From: Desulfobacterales bacterium
Lineage (GTDB): Bacteria > Desulfobacterota > Desulfobacteria > Desulfobacterales > JAHEIW01
DNA: 11,097 bases
Reading direction: 5' to 3'
Assembly: GCA_030145015.1 (NCBI GenBank)
Contig: JAQYWI010000175.1
Coordinates: forward strand, 1-11,097
The translations under genes were made by a program, and so were the position numbers. Shown one piece after another: positions 1-6,717 of the stretch (positions within the stretch are counted from its first letter, which is position 1; every line of letters starts with the position of its first letter). The notes beneath the pieces are model-generated. The model was not told the DNA's origin, ran no database searches, and saw nothing but the letters and a program-made list of their open reading frames with translations.

Positions 1-1453
1 TGACCGGTGTCATGTACATGGACAGAAACCAGGAGGACAGCAGCAGCAGGATCACCACCATGGGCAGCGAGAAGGCGTATTCACCGGTCTGGCCGTCGAT
101 CAATAACATGGGCAAAAATGCAAAAATAGTGGTCAGGGATGAGGTCAGCAGCGGGATGGACAGGGTCTGGCCGGTAGCCAGGCAGGCCGCATTTCTTTCT
201 TCACCCCTTTCAAGCCGGGAACGGATATCTTCGGCGATGACAATGCCGTTGTCCACCAGCATCCCCAGGGCGATGATCGATGATGCAATCGAGACGCGCT
301 CGAGTTCGATATCGAAAAAGCGCATGCTGATCAGCCCCAGCAGCATGGTCATGGGTACAAAGGAACCCACGATCAAGCCCGTGCGCACTCCTAAAAACAG
401 CATCACCACGATCAAGACGATGACCAGGGTCTGGTAGACATTGCTGAGTCCGCCGTCCACGGCGGTTTCAACCAGATCCGGCTGGAAGGTGGCGTAATCC
501 ACTACGTAGCCGATGGGAAGGTAGGACTCCAGATCGTCAAGTTTGCGGGTCAGACGCTGACCGAAATCCACCGAGTTGACCCCCGGTGTGATCGACACAC
601 TGATGACAATGGTACGCTTGCCGCTGAAATACACCATATCGCTGGGCGGATCTTCGTAGCCGCGATAAACCGATACGATGTCCTTGAGTTGGATGGTCTG
701 CTGCGTGTCCGGTATGGTGATTTCAACATTTTGGATATCTTCGATGCTGCGAAAATTTCCGGTGGGCTCGACGATAACATCCTGTTGGGCGGCATCGAAG
801 GTCCCTCCCGGCAGCACCACATTCTGCCTGACCAGGGTGTCGATAATCTCTTCACCGGTAATGCCGAACTGGGTCAGCCGGGTGGTTGAGAAATCCAGAA
901 AAACCTGCTCCTGGTGGACGCCGTAGAGGTCAATTTTGCGAACCCCATTGAGTTCATACAGCCGGTCGCGGATATCCCGGGCCACGACGCGCATCTCGGC
1001 CATCGAAAAACCGTCGCTCGTCAGGGCGATGTCGGCAACCGCCACCAGCCCGAACTCGTCATTGACAAAGGGGCCGATGGTACCGGTCGGCAACTGTGGT
1101 TTGATGTCGCTCATCTTGTTGCGAACCCGCTGCCAGACGAAATCAAGATCTTCGACTTCGTCGCGGGTTTCAGCGTGCAGGACGACGCGGCCGTGTTTGG
1201 AATCCGACCACATTTCGTCAATCTCGGGCAGGGTCCGCATCTGCGCTTCAAGCTTGCGGGTGACCAGCTCTTCGATATCGGCCGGTTTCATGCCGGGAAA
1301 AAAGGCGGTTACAACGACTTCGCGGATGACGATGGGCGGATCTTCCTGACGCGGAAAAGTAAAAAATTGACTGAGACCTCCAATGATGATGGTAAAAATG
1401 ATTACCATCGTCAGTCGTGACGTTCCGAGGGAAAAGCGGGTGATGGCGGACAT
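1..1453 (-). CDS. RND efflux permease, N-terminal half (partial, runs off left edge)
   Basis: Inner-membrane proton-driven pump of the AcrB/HAE1 superfamily, which exports drugs or other small molecules through a periplasmic adaptor and an outer-membrane channel. About 484 residues are visible with no stop, out of a usual ~1030. The N-terminus has TM1 at about residues 12-31, then FPRQEDPP (33-40), the position where relatives have a GEDPEF-like motif, followed by the first porter domain. The TM2-TM4 block includes the TM4 motif LVDNGIVIAED with Asp401; AcrB has two aspartates here (407/408), and the second is Asn402 in this protein, as in many RND pumps. The start ATG at 1453 is preceded by AAGGA (1462-1466, reverse strand) with an 8-base spacer. 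The adaptor gene lies 126 bp upstream on the same strand, so the two are probably one efflux operon. Substrate cannot be told. I read the frame by hand and found no break. Confidence 0.93.
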   Translation of the reverse strand, partial: MSAITRFSLGTSRLTMVIIFTIIIGGLSQFFTFPRQEDPPIVIREVVVTAFFPGMKPADIEELVTRKLEAQMRTLPEIDEMWSDSKHGRVVLHAETRDEVEDLDFVWQRVRNKMSDIKPQLPTGTIGPFVNDEFGLVAVADIALTSDGFSMAEMRVVARDIRDRLYELNGVRKIDLYGVHQEQVFLDFSTTRLTQFGITGEEIIDTLVRQNVVLPGGTFDAAQQDVIVEPTGNFRSIEDIQNVEITIPDTQQTIQLKDIVSVYRGYEDPPSDMVYFSGKRTIVISVSITPGVNSVDFGQRLTRKLDDLESYLPIGYVVDYATFQPDLVETAVDGGLSNVYQTLVIVLIVVMLFLGVRTGLIVGSFVPMTMLLGLISMRFFDIELERVSIASSIIALGMLVDNGIVIAEDIRSRLERGEERNAACLATGQTLSIPLLTSSLTTIFAFLPMLLIDGQTGEYAFSLPMVVILLLLSSWFLSMYMTPV

Positions 1454-1461
1454 ATAAGGAA

Positions 1462-1466
1462 TCCTT
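1462..1466 (-). promoter_or_regulatory. Ribosome binding site of the left RND permease
   Basis: Reverse-strand AAGGA, 8 bases before the ATG at 1453. It supports that start even though the upstream gap is filled by the heptamer repeat. The site lies in a small palindrome, AAGGAATCCTT (1456-1466), which could mask it in a short hairpin. Confidence 0.6.
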
Positions 1467-1482
1467 AGTTGTTTATATATTT

Positions 1483-1571
1483 GGGTTACGCGTTACGGGT
1501 TGCGTGTTGCGCGTTAAAACCGGGGCGATATTTTAGCGATAACCCGCAACCCGTGACGCGCAACGCGTACC
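1483..1571. repeat. Tandem heptamer repeat arranged as an inverted pair
   Basis: Five tandem heptamers with a G-x-GTT-R-C pattern (gggttac, gcgttac, gggttgc, gtgttgc, gcgttaa) occupy 1483-1517. After a 21-base spacer, four heptamers of the same family in reverse orientation (read on the minus strand: gcgttgc, gcgtcac, gggttgc, gggttat) fill 1539-1566, with a partial unit to 1571. The two arms could fold into an imperfect, strongly paired hairpin. It fills nearly all of the gap between the adaptor stop (1580) and the permease start (1453). No coding frame explains it. It resembles dispersed intergenic G/T-rich repeats of the REP type; the family is not recognised. Confidence 0.75.
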
Positions 1572-1579
1572 ATTTTAAA

Positions 1580-2725
1580 TTATTCAGCCTTTTTAATCTC
1601 AAAATCAGGTTTCTCGGCCTGCTGCTCCATCAGTTTGACCTTCTGGCCATCTTCAAGAAAACTGACTCCGGCAACGGCGACAATGTCACCATCTTTTACG
1701 CCTCCGAAGATGACGGCATCATTGCCCCGCACGCTGCCGCTTTCGATCTGAGTTTTCTTTACGGTTGATGTTTGGGGATCGTAGATAAAGACAAAACCCT
1801 TAGTGGCATCACCCCGTTGAGCCATCGCCGATAATGGGACCAGATAGGCGGCTTTTTGATCATCGCCGGAGAGCAACAAGGTCACCCGGGCCGTCATTCC
1901 AGGGCGAATGCGTTGATCCGGGTCTTCGATGGTGAGCTTGATCGGAAACGCATTTGCGTTACCGGCCACCTTGCTGATTTCGGTCACCTTGCCATGATAG
2001 GTGCGATCGGCAAATACGGAAAATTGGATTTCCCCTTTTTGGTCCATCTGGATATCATCGATGGCATCTTCCGGAATGCTGATGGCGACCTCCATCCCGG
2101 TAAGCTCATAAGTATCAAAACATTTCTGGCCGCGGGCAACTTCATTGAAAGCATCGATATAGCGATTGGCGATCACCCCGTCAAAGGGTGCCCGCAGGAC
2201 GGTTTTGTTCAGATCGCGCTGTGCCAATTTGAGCCCGGATTTTGTGAATTGAACCTGTTTGAGAGCGCCGTCTACGGCGGCTTGAGAGTTATCCAGGGCG
2301 GCCTGACTGACGGCACCGGGGTCCTGTTTGTTGATGCGCTGAAAGCGGTCCAGGTCGTTGCGCTTATCCGCCAGCTGGACTTTGGCACGCCCCACCTCGG
2401 CTTCGGCGGCTTGGACATTCAGGTTGTAGGTGCGTTTGTCCAGAACGGCGAGCACCTGGCCTTTGGTTATTCTGTCGCCCACATCGACGCGCACTTCGCG
2501 AACGTTGCCGGAAACCTCAAAACCGATACTGGAGCTGTCGGCGGCCTCCACGACACCTGAAAATTGCCGGATCTTACCGGATGCCTGCTCGGAAACCGTG
2601 ATGGTTTTGATGGCGCGGATGCGCTCAACCGGCGGCGGTGGCGCTTCACGGCAGGCAGCCATGCTAAAGAGGATAGACATACCTAAAAACGCATGCACAA
2701 AAGGATTGCAGAATTGATTTCGCAT
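1580..2725 (-). CDS. RND efflux periplasmic adaptor lipoprotein (membrane fusion protein)
   Basis: Periplasmic adaptor (AcrA/HlyD-type) that links an RND permease to an outer-membrane channel; 381 residues, close to the family's usual ~370-400. A lipoprotein signal ends in SMAAC with the lipidated Cys25. The first half of the lipoyl domain covers residues ~68-96 (GFEVSGNVREVRVDVGD). An alpha-hairpin follows (~97-172), rich in Ala/Gln/Lys. The second lipoyl half has RAPFDGVIANR (178-188). The beta-barrel region runs to IRPGMTARV (273-281), and a membrane-proximal domain ends near 366. The ATG at 2725 has GGGAGAG (2736-2742) 10 bases upstream. The RND permease follows 126 bp downstream on the same strand, which identifies the likely partner. 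No outer-membrane TolC-type gene is in the window. The family call is firm; the substrate is unknown. Confidence 0.95.
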   Translation of the reverse strand: MRNQFCNPFVHAFLGMSILFSMAACREAPPPPVERIRAIKTITVSEQASGKIRQFSGVVEAADSSSIGFEVSGNVREVRVDVGDRITKGQVLAVLDKRTYNLNVQAAEAEVGRAKVQLADKRNDLDRFQRINKQDPGAVSQAALDNSQAAVDGALKQVQFTKSGLKLAQRDLNKTVLRAPFDGVIANRYIDAFNEVARGQKCFDTYELTGMEVAISIPEDAIDDIQMDQKGEIQFSVFADRTYHGKVTEISKVAGNANAFPIKLTIEDPDQRIRPGMTARVTLLLSGDDQKAAYLVPLSAMAQRGDATKGFVFIYDPQTSTVKKTQIESGSVRGNDAVIFGGVKDGDIVAVAGVSFLEDGQKVKLMEQQAEKPDFEIKKAE

Positions 2726-2765
2726 ATCTTTTGATCTCTCCCTAATAAAATTTGATAAAAAAAAT

Positions 2766-2795
2766 AATTTACAGTTTTCAAGGTGATTTTGTCAA
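2766..2795 (-). promoter_or_regulatory. Sigma70-type promoter of the adaptor-RND operon
   Basis: On the minus strand, a perfect -35 TTGACA (2790-2795) and a -10 TAAATT (2766-2771) are separated by 18 bases. Transcription would start near 2759, giving a leader of about 34 bases before the adaptor ATG at 2725. It lies in the 136-bp gap after the DUF3124 gene, so the efflux pair can be transcribed independently of the antiporter operon. No clear terminator hairpin precedes it, so read-through from upstream is possible. Inferred by eye from consensus match. Confidence 0.6.
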
Positions 2796-2861
2796 GGAAT
2801 CCGAAGCAAACCGTTCCAGAACCATTATCAATTATCTGCGCGAAAAAATGGATGATCAGCG

Positions 2862-3350
2862 TCACTCGTCAATCACCTGGCCACGGGAAACAAAGGAAAT
2901 TCCCTGGCCGGATCGCGTCCCGATCATGACGCCTTCAATGAGTGGCGGGTTGACTTTTGTTTTTGATGCCCATTTTACCAGAAAATTTGCTCCGGATCCC
3001 CCGGCGTTATCTGCTTCGGTCAGGATATAGCGGGTGGATGCCATGGCTTTTAATTCAGCTGGATTATCCAGATATACTTTTATCAGCTTACCTTCGGAAT
3101 CATAAAATTTGACCGAAACAAGTGTAATTGCATGCTTCGGGTCGGTGTTGCGGATGCTGAGCGTGGCCGCCAGGTTAAACGGACGCCCCTTCAGACCGCT
3201 GTAAATATGGGAATAGATGGGCACGTAAACGGTTTGCCCGGCGGATAAGGCGATGCCGGAATCCGCCTGACATGCAGATACCCAGATACCGGCCATCAAC
3301 AAGAAAAATAATGCGAACAACATCCTTCTGGTCATTTTGTGCTTTTTCAT
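2862..3350 (-). CDS. DUF3124-family lipoprotein
   Basis: A 162-residue protein with a lipoprotein signal: a positively charged start (MKKHKMTRR), a hydrophobic stretch at ~10-26, and lipobox VSAC with Cys27. The mature part matches my memory of the DUF3124 family along its whole length: GQTVYVPIYSHIYSG near the start, LAATLSIRNTDP, a STRYILTEADNAGGSGANFLVKW block, and the end signature EGVMIGTRSGQGISFVSRGQ. No biochemical function is established for the family. Its ATG overlaps the antiporter stop by 4 bp (ATGA), and a strong GAGGAG site (3359-3364) lies 8 bases upstream inside the antiporter's last codons, so translation is probably coupled. A role as an accessory or sensor to the antiporter is a guess from context only. 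It should sit in the inner or outer membrane facing the periplasm. Confidence 0.88.
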   Translation of the reverse strand: MKKHKMTRRMLFALFFLLMAGIWVSACQADSGIALSAGQTVYVPIYSHIYSGLKGRPFNLAATLSIRNTDPKHAITLVSVKFYDSEGKLIKVYLDNPAELKAMASTRYILTEADNAGGSGANFLVKWASKTKVNPPLIEGVMIGTRSGQGISFVSRGQVIDE

Positions 3351-4969
3351 TTTTTAGTCTCCTCGAACTGTCCCGTTTTCTGGGACTCCATCATTTCAAC
3401 AACGTGTTCGGCTAAACCGCTGCCGGCCCCCGCATAGAAATTGTATGCCGCATGTACGCCTGCTTCCCTTAATGCGGTGATCTCATCATCGAATTGGGCA
3501 GTTGCAGCGATTATGCCCGGAGATTTCTTTTGTACAAACTGCTTTGCGGCGGCAAGGTTTGCGGCGTGTTTTGACATGGCCAGCAACAGCATGCGAATTT
3601 TCGTTTTATCGCGCCGCATTCTTGCCCAGAAATCAAGGTCCGTTGGGTCCCCGTAGATGACGTTGCGGCCGGCCTCCTGATGTTTCTTTATTGTTAACGG
3701 ATCATAATCCACCCCGATGACCACATCTCCGAATTTAGTGCGCATAAAATCATAGGCGCCGGTACCGACGCGACCCATGCCGAAGACGGCAATTTCGGCA
3801 TTACCCGGATCGATGGGCTGGTCATCCGGATGGCGAGTTTTGGTTTCATAGGGCTTTAAACGATCGGCGAGGCGGTTATAGATATTCTGGGCAGCCGCAT
3901 TTAACGGTGATGCCAGTACAAAGGTTGCCGAAAGGGCAATGGCGATGATCAGCAGCCATTCACTGCTAATCCAACCGTTGGCCTCACCGATGGCACCGAC
4001 AATCAGGCCGAATTCGCTGTAGTTGGCCAGGCTGAAGGATGCCAGAAGGGATGAGCGGGCTCTTAGTTTAAAGCGGGTCAGCAGCAAAAAAAACAAGGCG
4101 ACCTTGAATGGAGTCACCAGCACAAATAGCGCTGCAATACCCAATGCCTCAAGACCGGGCGCACCGGACAAGCCGATTTTGAGAAAAAAGCCGATCAGGA
4201 ATATTTCCTTGAAACTGAAGAGCGACTCGGCCAGCTCCGAAGCTTTCGGATGATTGGCGATAAGCACACCCAGTATGAAGGCCCCCAGATTGGGTTTTAG
4301 ACCGACGAGCTCAAAACCGGCAGCGCCAACCCCGAAAGCCACGCAAAACCCGAACAGGATGAGAAGCTCCCCATGACCGCAGCGATCCATAATCTTCATC
4401 AGCAATGGCCGAATAGCCAGAAGAACAACCGGCACAAAGAGCGCCCAGGGTGATGGCAATCTATCAGCAGATGCCGTTAAAAAGATAACCGCCAAAATAT
4501 CTTGAATAATTAGGATTCCAATGGCCACGCGACCGTGCAAAGACGTCATTTCCGCTTTTTCTTCGAGCACCTTGACGGCAAATACCGTACTCGAAAAGCT
4601 CAGCGCGAACGCCAGCATTAATGAGAGTTTGAAATCCAGCCCGCTAAACAAGAAAAGCCCCGTCTTTGCAAGTGCGAAGATTCCCAGGCCGAAAACAATG
4701 ACGGTTATGAGCATGTGGAGCAAGGCCCCGGCCCACACTTCAGGTCTGATGAGGCTCCCCAGCCGCAGGTTTAAACCGATGCTGAATAAAAGAAGGGTTA
4801 CGCCAATGTCTGATAATTCGCCAACCAAGACGCCTTCTCTTACGCCCATCGTGTTAAGCACAAAACCCGCTACCAGAAAGCCGACGAGGGGCGGCAGCCC
4901 CACCTGTCTGGCTGCAAAGCCAAGAATAAAGGCGACAATTATCCAAATTCCAGGATCCATTGGACTCAT
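3347..4969 (-). CDS. KefB/YbaL-type monovalent cation:proton antiporter with TrkA-N (RCK) domain
   Basis: Inner-membrane CPA2 antiporter, 540 residues, which would exchange K+ or Na+ for protons. Residues ~6-360 form about a dozen membrane segments with the family's Na+/H+ exchanger features: GLPPLVGFLVAG (24-35), LLLFSIGLNL (59-68), the SFSSTVFAVKVLEEK block (124-138), and the ion-site Gln-Asp pair QD 156-157 in GILIIQDILAV. The C-terminal ~390-515 is a Rossmann TrkA-N domain with GMGRVGTG (397-404) and an acidic Asp421 after the second strand, fitting NAD(H) binding and ligand gating. Length is close to YbaL (~558) and shorter than KefB/KefC (~600). The start at 4969 has only a weak upstream site; Met4 (4960) is an alternative. 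It is the first gene of a two-gene unit with the DUF3124 lipoprotein. Glutathione gating as in KefB is not shown here. Confidence 0.93.
   Translation of the reverse strand: MSPMDPGIWIIVAFILGFAARQVGLPPLVGFLVAGFVLNTMGVREGVLVGELSDIGVTLLLFSIGLNLRLGSLIRPEVWAGALLHMLITVIVFGLGIFALAKTGLFLFSGLDFKLSLMLAFALSFSSTVFAVKVLEEKAEMTSLHGRVAIGILIIQDILAVIFLTASADRLPSPWALFVPVVLLAIRPLLMKIMDRCGHGELLILFGFCVAFGVGAAGFELVGLKPNLGAFILGVLIANHPKASELAESLFSFKEIFLIGFFLKIGLSGAPGLEALGIAALFVLVTPFKVALFFLLLTRFKLRARSSLLASFSLANYSEFGLIVGAIGEANGWISSEWLLIIAIALSATFVLASPLNAAAQNIYNRLADRLKPYETKTRHPDDQPIDPGNAEIAVFGMGRVGTGAYDFMRTKFGDVVIGVDYDPLTIKKHQEAGRNVIYGDPTDLDFWARMRRDKTKIRMLLLAMSKHAANLAAAKQFVQKKSPGIIAATAQFDDEITALREAGVHAAYNFYAGAGSGLAEHVVEMMESQKTGQFEETKK
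3359..3364 (-). promoter_or_regulatory. Ribosome binding site of the DUF3124 gene, inside the antiporter end
   Basis: Reverse-strand GAGGAG, 8 bases before the ATG at 3350. It is embedded in the final codons of the antiporter (…EETKK) and supports the ATGA-overlap start, so the lipoprotein can also be initiated independently. Confidence 0.7.
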
Positions 4970-4990
4970 TTATTCCAGAAATTCAATACG

Positions 4991-5026
4991 TTGATTTGGT
5001 TTTTAAACGGATAAGATTGATTTGGT
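4991..5026. repeat. 10-bp direct repeat in the antiporter leader
   Basis: TTGATTTGGT occurs exactly at 4991-5000 and again at 5017-5026, 26 bp apart start to start. Both copies lie between the predicted antiporter transcription start (~5041) and its ATG (4969). The period is not a whole number of 10.5-bp helical turns (about 2.5). It could be a leader RNA or regulator site, or chance in A/T-rich sequence. Confidence 0.5.
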
Positions 5027-5047
5027 GTTCTCTATACTATTCTTGCA

Positions 5048-5075
5048 AATATAGTCTATCTATTGCTCCGGTCAA
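5048..5075 (-). promoter_or_regulatory. Sigma70-type promoter of the antiporter-DUF3124 operon
   Basis: On the minus strand, -35 TTGACC (5070-5075) and -10 TATATT (5048-5053) are separated by 16 bases. The predicted start is near 5041, leaving a ~72-base leader before the antiporter ATG. The promoter sits in the 251-bp gap between divergent genes, and its -35 box is overlapped by the inverted repeat at 5059-5079. Confidence 0.5.
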
Positions 5076-5079
5076 TAGA
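5059..5079. promoter_or_regulatory. Inverted repeat overlapping the antiporter -35 box (possible operator)
   Basis: TCTATTG (5059-5065), a 7-base centre ctccggt, and CAATAGA (5073-5079) form a perfect 7-bp inverted repeat. It covers part of the spacer and the -35 element of the minus-strand promoter, a position where a repressor would block RNA polymerase. No regulator gene is adjacent, so the identity of any binder is unknown. Confidence 0.4.
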
Positions 5080-5116
5080 AATAGTAGCAAATGCGAACAA
5101 CCCCCGTGGAATCTAT

Positions 5117-5145
5117 TTGCAAAAATCGATTCCTACTGATACCAA
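5117..5145 (+). promoter_or_regulatory. Weak candidate promoter for the lytic transglycosylase
   Basis: TTGCAA (5117-5122), then 17 bases, then TACCAA (5140-5145) on the plus strand. The -10 matches the consensus poorly. It is listed only because the gene needs a promoter in this divergent gap and nothing better is visible between 5080 and 5220. Confidence 0.2.
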
Positions 5146-5208
5146 TTTAGACGGAATCTTTAAGCGATAAGCTCCGGCCCTTAATTTGAGAGACGATATT
5201 GCCCGAAC

Positions 5209-5215
5209 GGAGAAG
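5209..5215 (+). promoter_or_regulatory. Ribosome binding site of the lytic transglycosylase
   Basis: GGAGAAG, 5 bases before the ATG at 5221. It decides this start, which also leaves a complete signal peptide. Confidence 0.7.
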
Positions 5216-5220
5216 CTGGC

Positions 5221-6717
5221 ATGCACCGCACAATCCGAACTGCCCCCCTTTTATTACACACCATTTTAGCCATTCTTTTTATATCACTATATGCAACCGA
5301 GACCCGGGCCATTGAATCCGATTTAGCGCTTGGAAAGAAATGGTTCGGTGATTTCGATGGGATGACCGCAAGACATCTGATCCGGGCCCTGGTCCCTTAC
5401 AGTAAGACATTTTATTTTTTGGATGGTGCCGACCAGCGCGGCCTCACCTATGAACTTCTCAAAGAATTTGAAACCTTTGTGAACAAGGAGCTTCAGCGTA
5501 AATCCCTTAAAGTCAGACTGGTTGTTATTCCCACCAAAAGAGATCGGCTGTTGCCTGCGCTGGTAGAGGGACTTGGAGATATTGCTGCCGGAAATCTTAC
5601 GATTACACCGGTGCGTCAAAAACAGGTTGATTTTTCTGCTTCCCATCTGACAGGTGTTGACGAAATCGTTGTGACCGGGCCCGGAGCGACGGTCGTTGAA
5701 ACCCTCGATGATCTGGCCGGCAAGGAAATTCACGTGCGAAAATCCAGCAGCTACTATGAAAGCCTCATGCAGCTGAATACCCGTTTTAAAAATACCGGCA
5801 AGGCGCCGCTGAAGATTGTCCTGGCTGATGACCTCCTTGAGGATGAAGATCTTTTAGAGATGATGAATGTTGGCTTAATCCCCATGATTGTCATCGACAG
5901 CCATAAGGGAGAATTCTGGGCCAAGGTTTTCAAGGATCTAACCCTTCATCCGAACATCAAGGTCAGAACCGGCGGTCAGATTGCCTGGGCGATTCGCAAA
6001 AACAGTCCTCAGCTGAAATCCATCGTCAACCGGTTTATGGAAACACATAAAAAGGGGACGCTGAAAGGCAACATCCTCTATAAGCGTTACCTGCAGAATT
6101 CCAGATGGATGCACAACGCCCTGGCAGACAAAGAGTTTCGACGCTTCACAGATGCGGTTGAATTTTTTAAACGCTATTCACAGCAATATCATTTTGACTG
6201 GTTGATGATCGCTGCCCTGGCCTATCAGGAATCCGGCATCGATCAGAGCAGGCGCAGCCCGGCCGGCGCTGTTGGCGTCATGCAGCTGCTGCCCAGCACT
6301 GCCGGGGATCCCAATGTGAACATTCGCGAGATAGACCTAATGGAAAACAACATCCATGCGGGCGTCAAATACCTTCGATTTCTGCATGACCGCTATTTTA
6401 AAAACGAACCCATGGATGCGCTCAGTAAGATGCTCTTTACATTTGCCAGCTATAATGCGGGTCCGGGGAAAGTCATGCGGCTGCGCCGGGAAGCCCGGGA
6501 GTCCGGATTGGATCCCAACATCTGGTTTCGCAATGTGGAGATTATTGCCGCCCGCCGTTTGGGAAGAGAGACCGTGCAGTATGTCAGCAATATTTATAAA
6601 TATTATATCGCTTACCGGTCTATTATTAGAGATGTCAAATTGAAAAAAAAATTCGCGCCAATTGAATTTAAAAACCCGAACGGCTTCTATCCGATTGGAA
6701 TTCTACCCTTAAATTGA
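5221..6717 (+). CDS. mltF: MltF-type membrane-bound lytic transglycosylase
   Basis: Periplasmic peptidoglycan lytic transglycosylase, cleaving the MurNAc-GlcNAc bond with formation of a 1,6-anhydro end. The 498 residues fit MltF (E. coli 518). A signal peptide or anchor covers ~1-30 (hydrophobic 9-24). Residues ~55-290 are a periplasmic solute-binding-like domain (LTYELLKEFETFV 75-87, GDIAAGNLTITPVRQKQVDFS 119-139), the regulatory half in MltF. Residues ~317-470 are the SLT catalytic domain: AYQESGID with catalytic Glu337, GAVGVMQLLPSTA (349-361), NNIHAG (376-381), YNAGPGKV (411-418) and ETVQYVSNIYKYY (450-462). All active-site motifs are intact. It is the only plus-strand gene, divergent from the antiporter and overlapping the DUF748 gene by 9 bp at the stop ends. 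The lipid-anchor status seen in some relatives is not supported: no lipobox cysteine is present. Confidence 0.92.
   Translation: MHRTIRTAPLLLHTILAILFISLYATETRAIESDLALGKKWFGDFDGMTARHLIRALVPYSKTFYFLDGADQRGLTYELLKEFETFVNKELQRKSLKVRLVVIPTKRDRLLPALVEGLGDIAAGNLTITPVRQKQVDFSASHLTGVDEIVVTGPGATVVETLDDLAGKEIHVRKSSSYYESLMQLNTRFKNTGKAPLKIVLADDLLEDEDLLEMMNVGLIPMIVIDSHKGEFWAKVFKDLTLHPNIKVRTGGQIAWAIRKNSPQLKSIVNRFMETHKKGTLKGNILYKRYLQNSRWMHNALADKEFRRFTDAVEFFKRYSQQYHFDWLMIAALAYQESGIDQSRRSPAGAVGVMQLLPSTAGDPNVNIREIDLMENNIHAGVKYLRFLHDRYFKNEPMDALSKMLFTFASYNAGPGKVMRLRREARESGLDPNIWFRNVEIIAARRLGRETVQYVSNIYKYYIAYRSIIRDVKLKKKFAPIEFKNPNGFYPIGILPLN

Noticed and set aside
12..1420. Several plus-strand open frames over the left RND gene
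   Set aside because: Shadows of the minus-strand RND permease, which reads without interruption from 1453 to the window edge.
1483..1571. CRISPR array
   Set aside because: The period is 7 bases without unique spacers, and the arms are inverted; this is a simple heptamer repeat.
1856..2560. Long open frame on the plus strand (234 codons)
   Set aside because: It lies fully antisense to the adaptor lipoprotein, whose motifs and signal peptide are clear; no ribosome site or family resemblance.
2813..2822. GTTCCAGAAC palindrome upstream of the adaptor promoter
   Set aside because: 4-bp arms with no second copy; too weak to call an operator.
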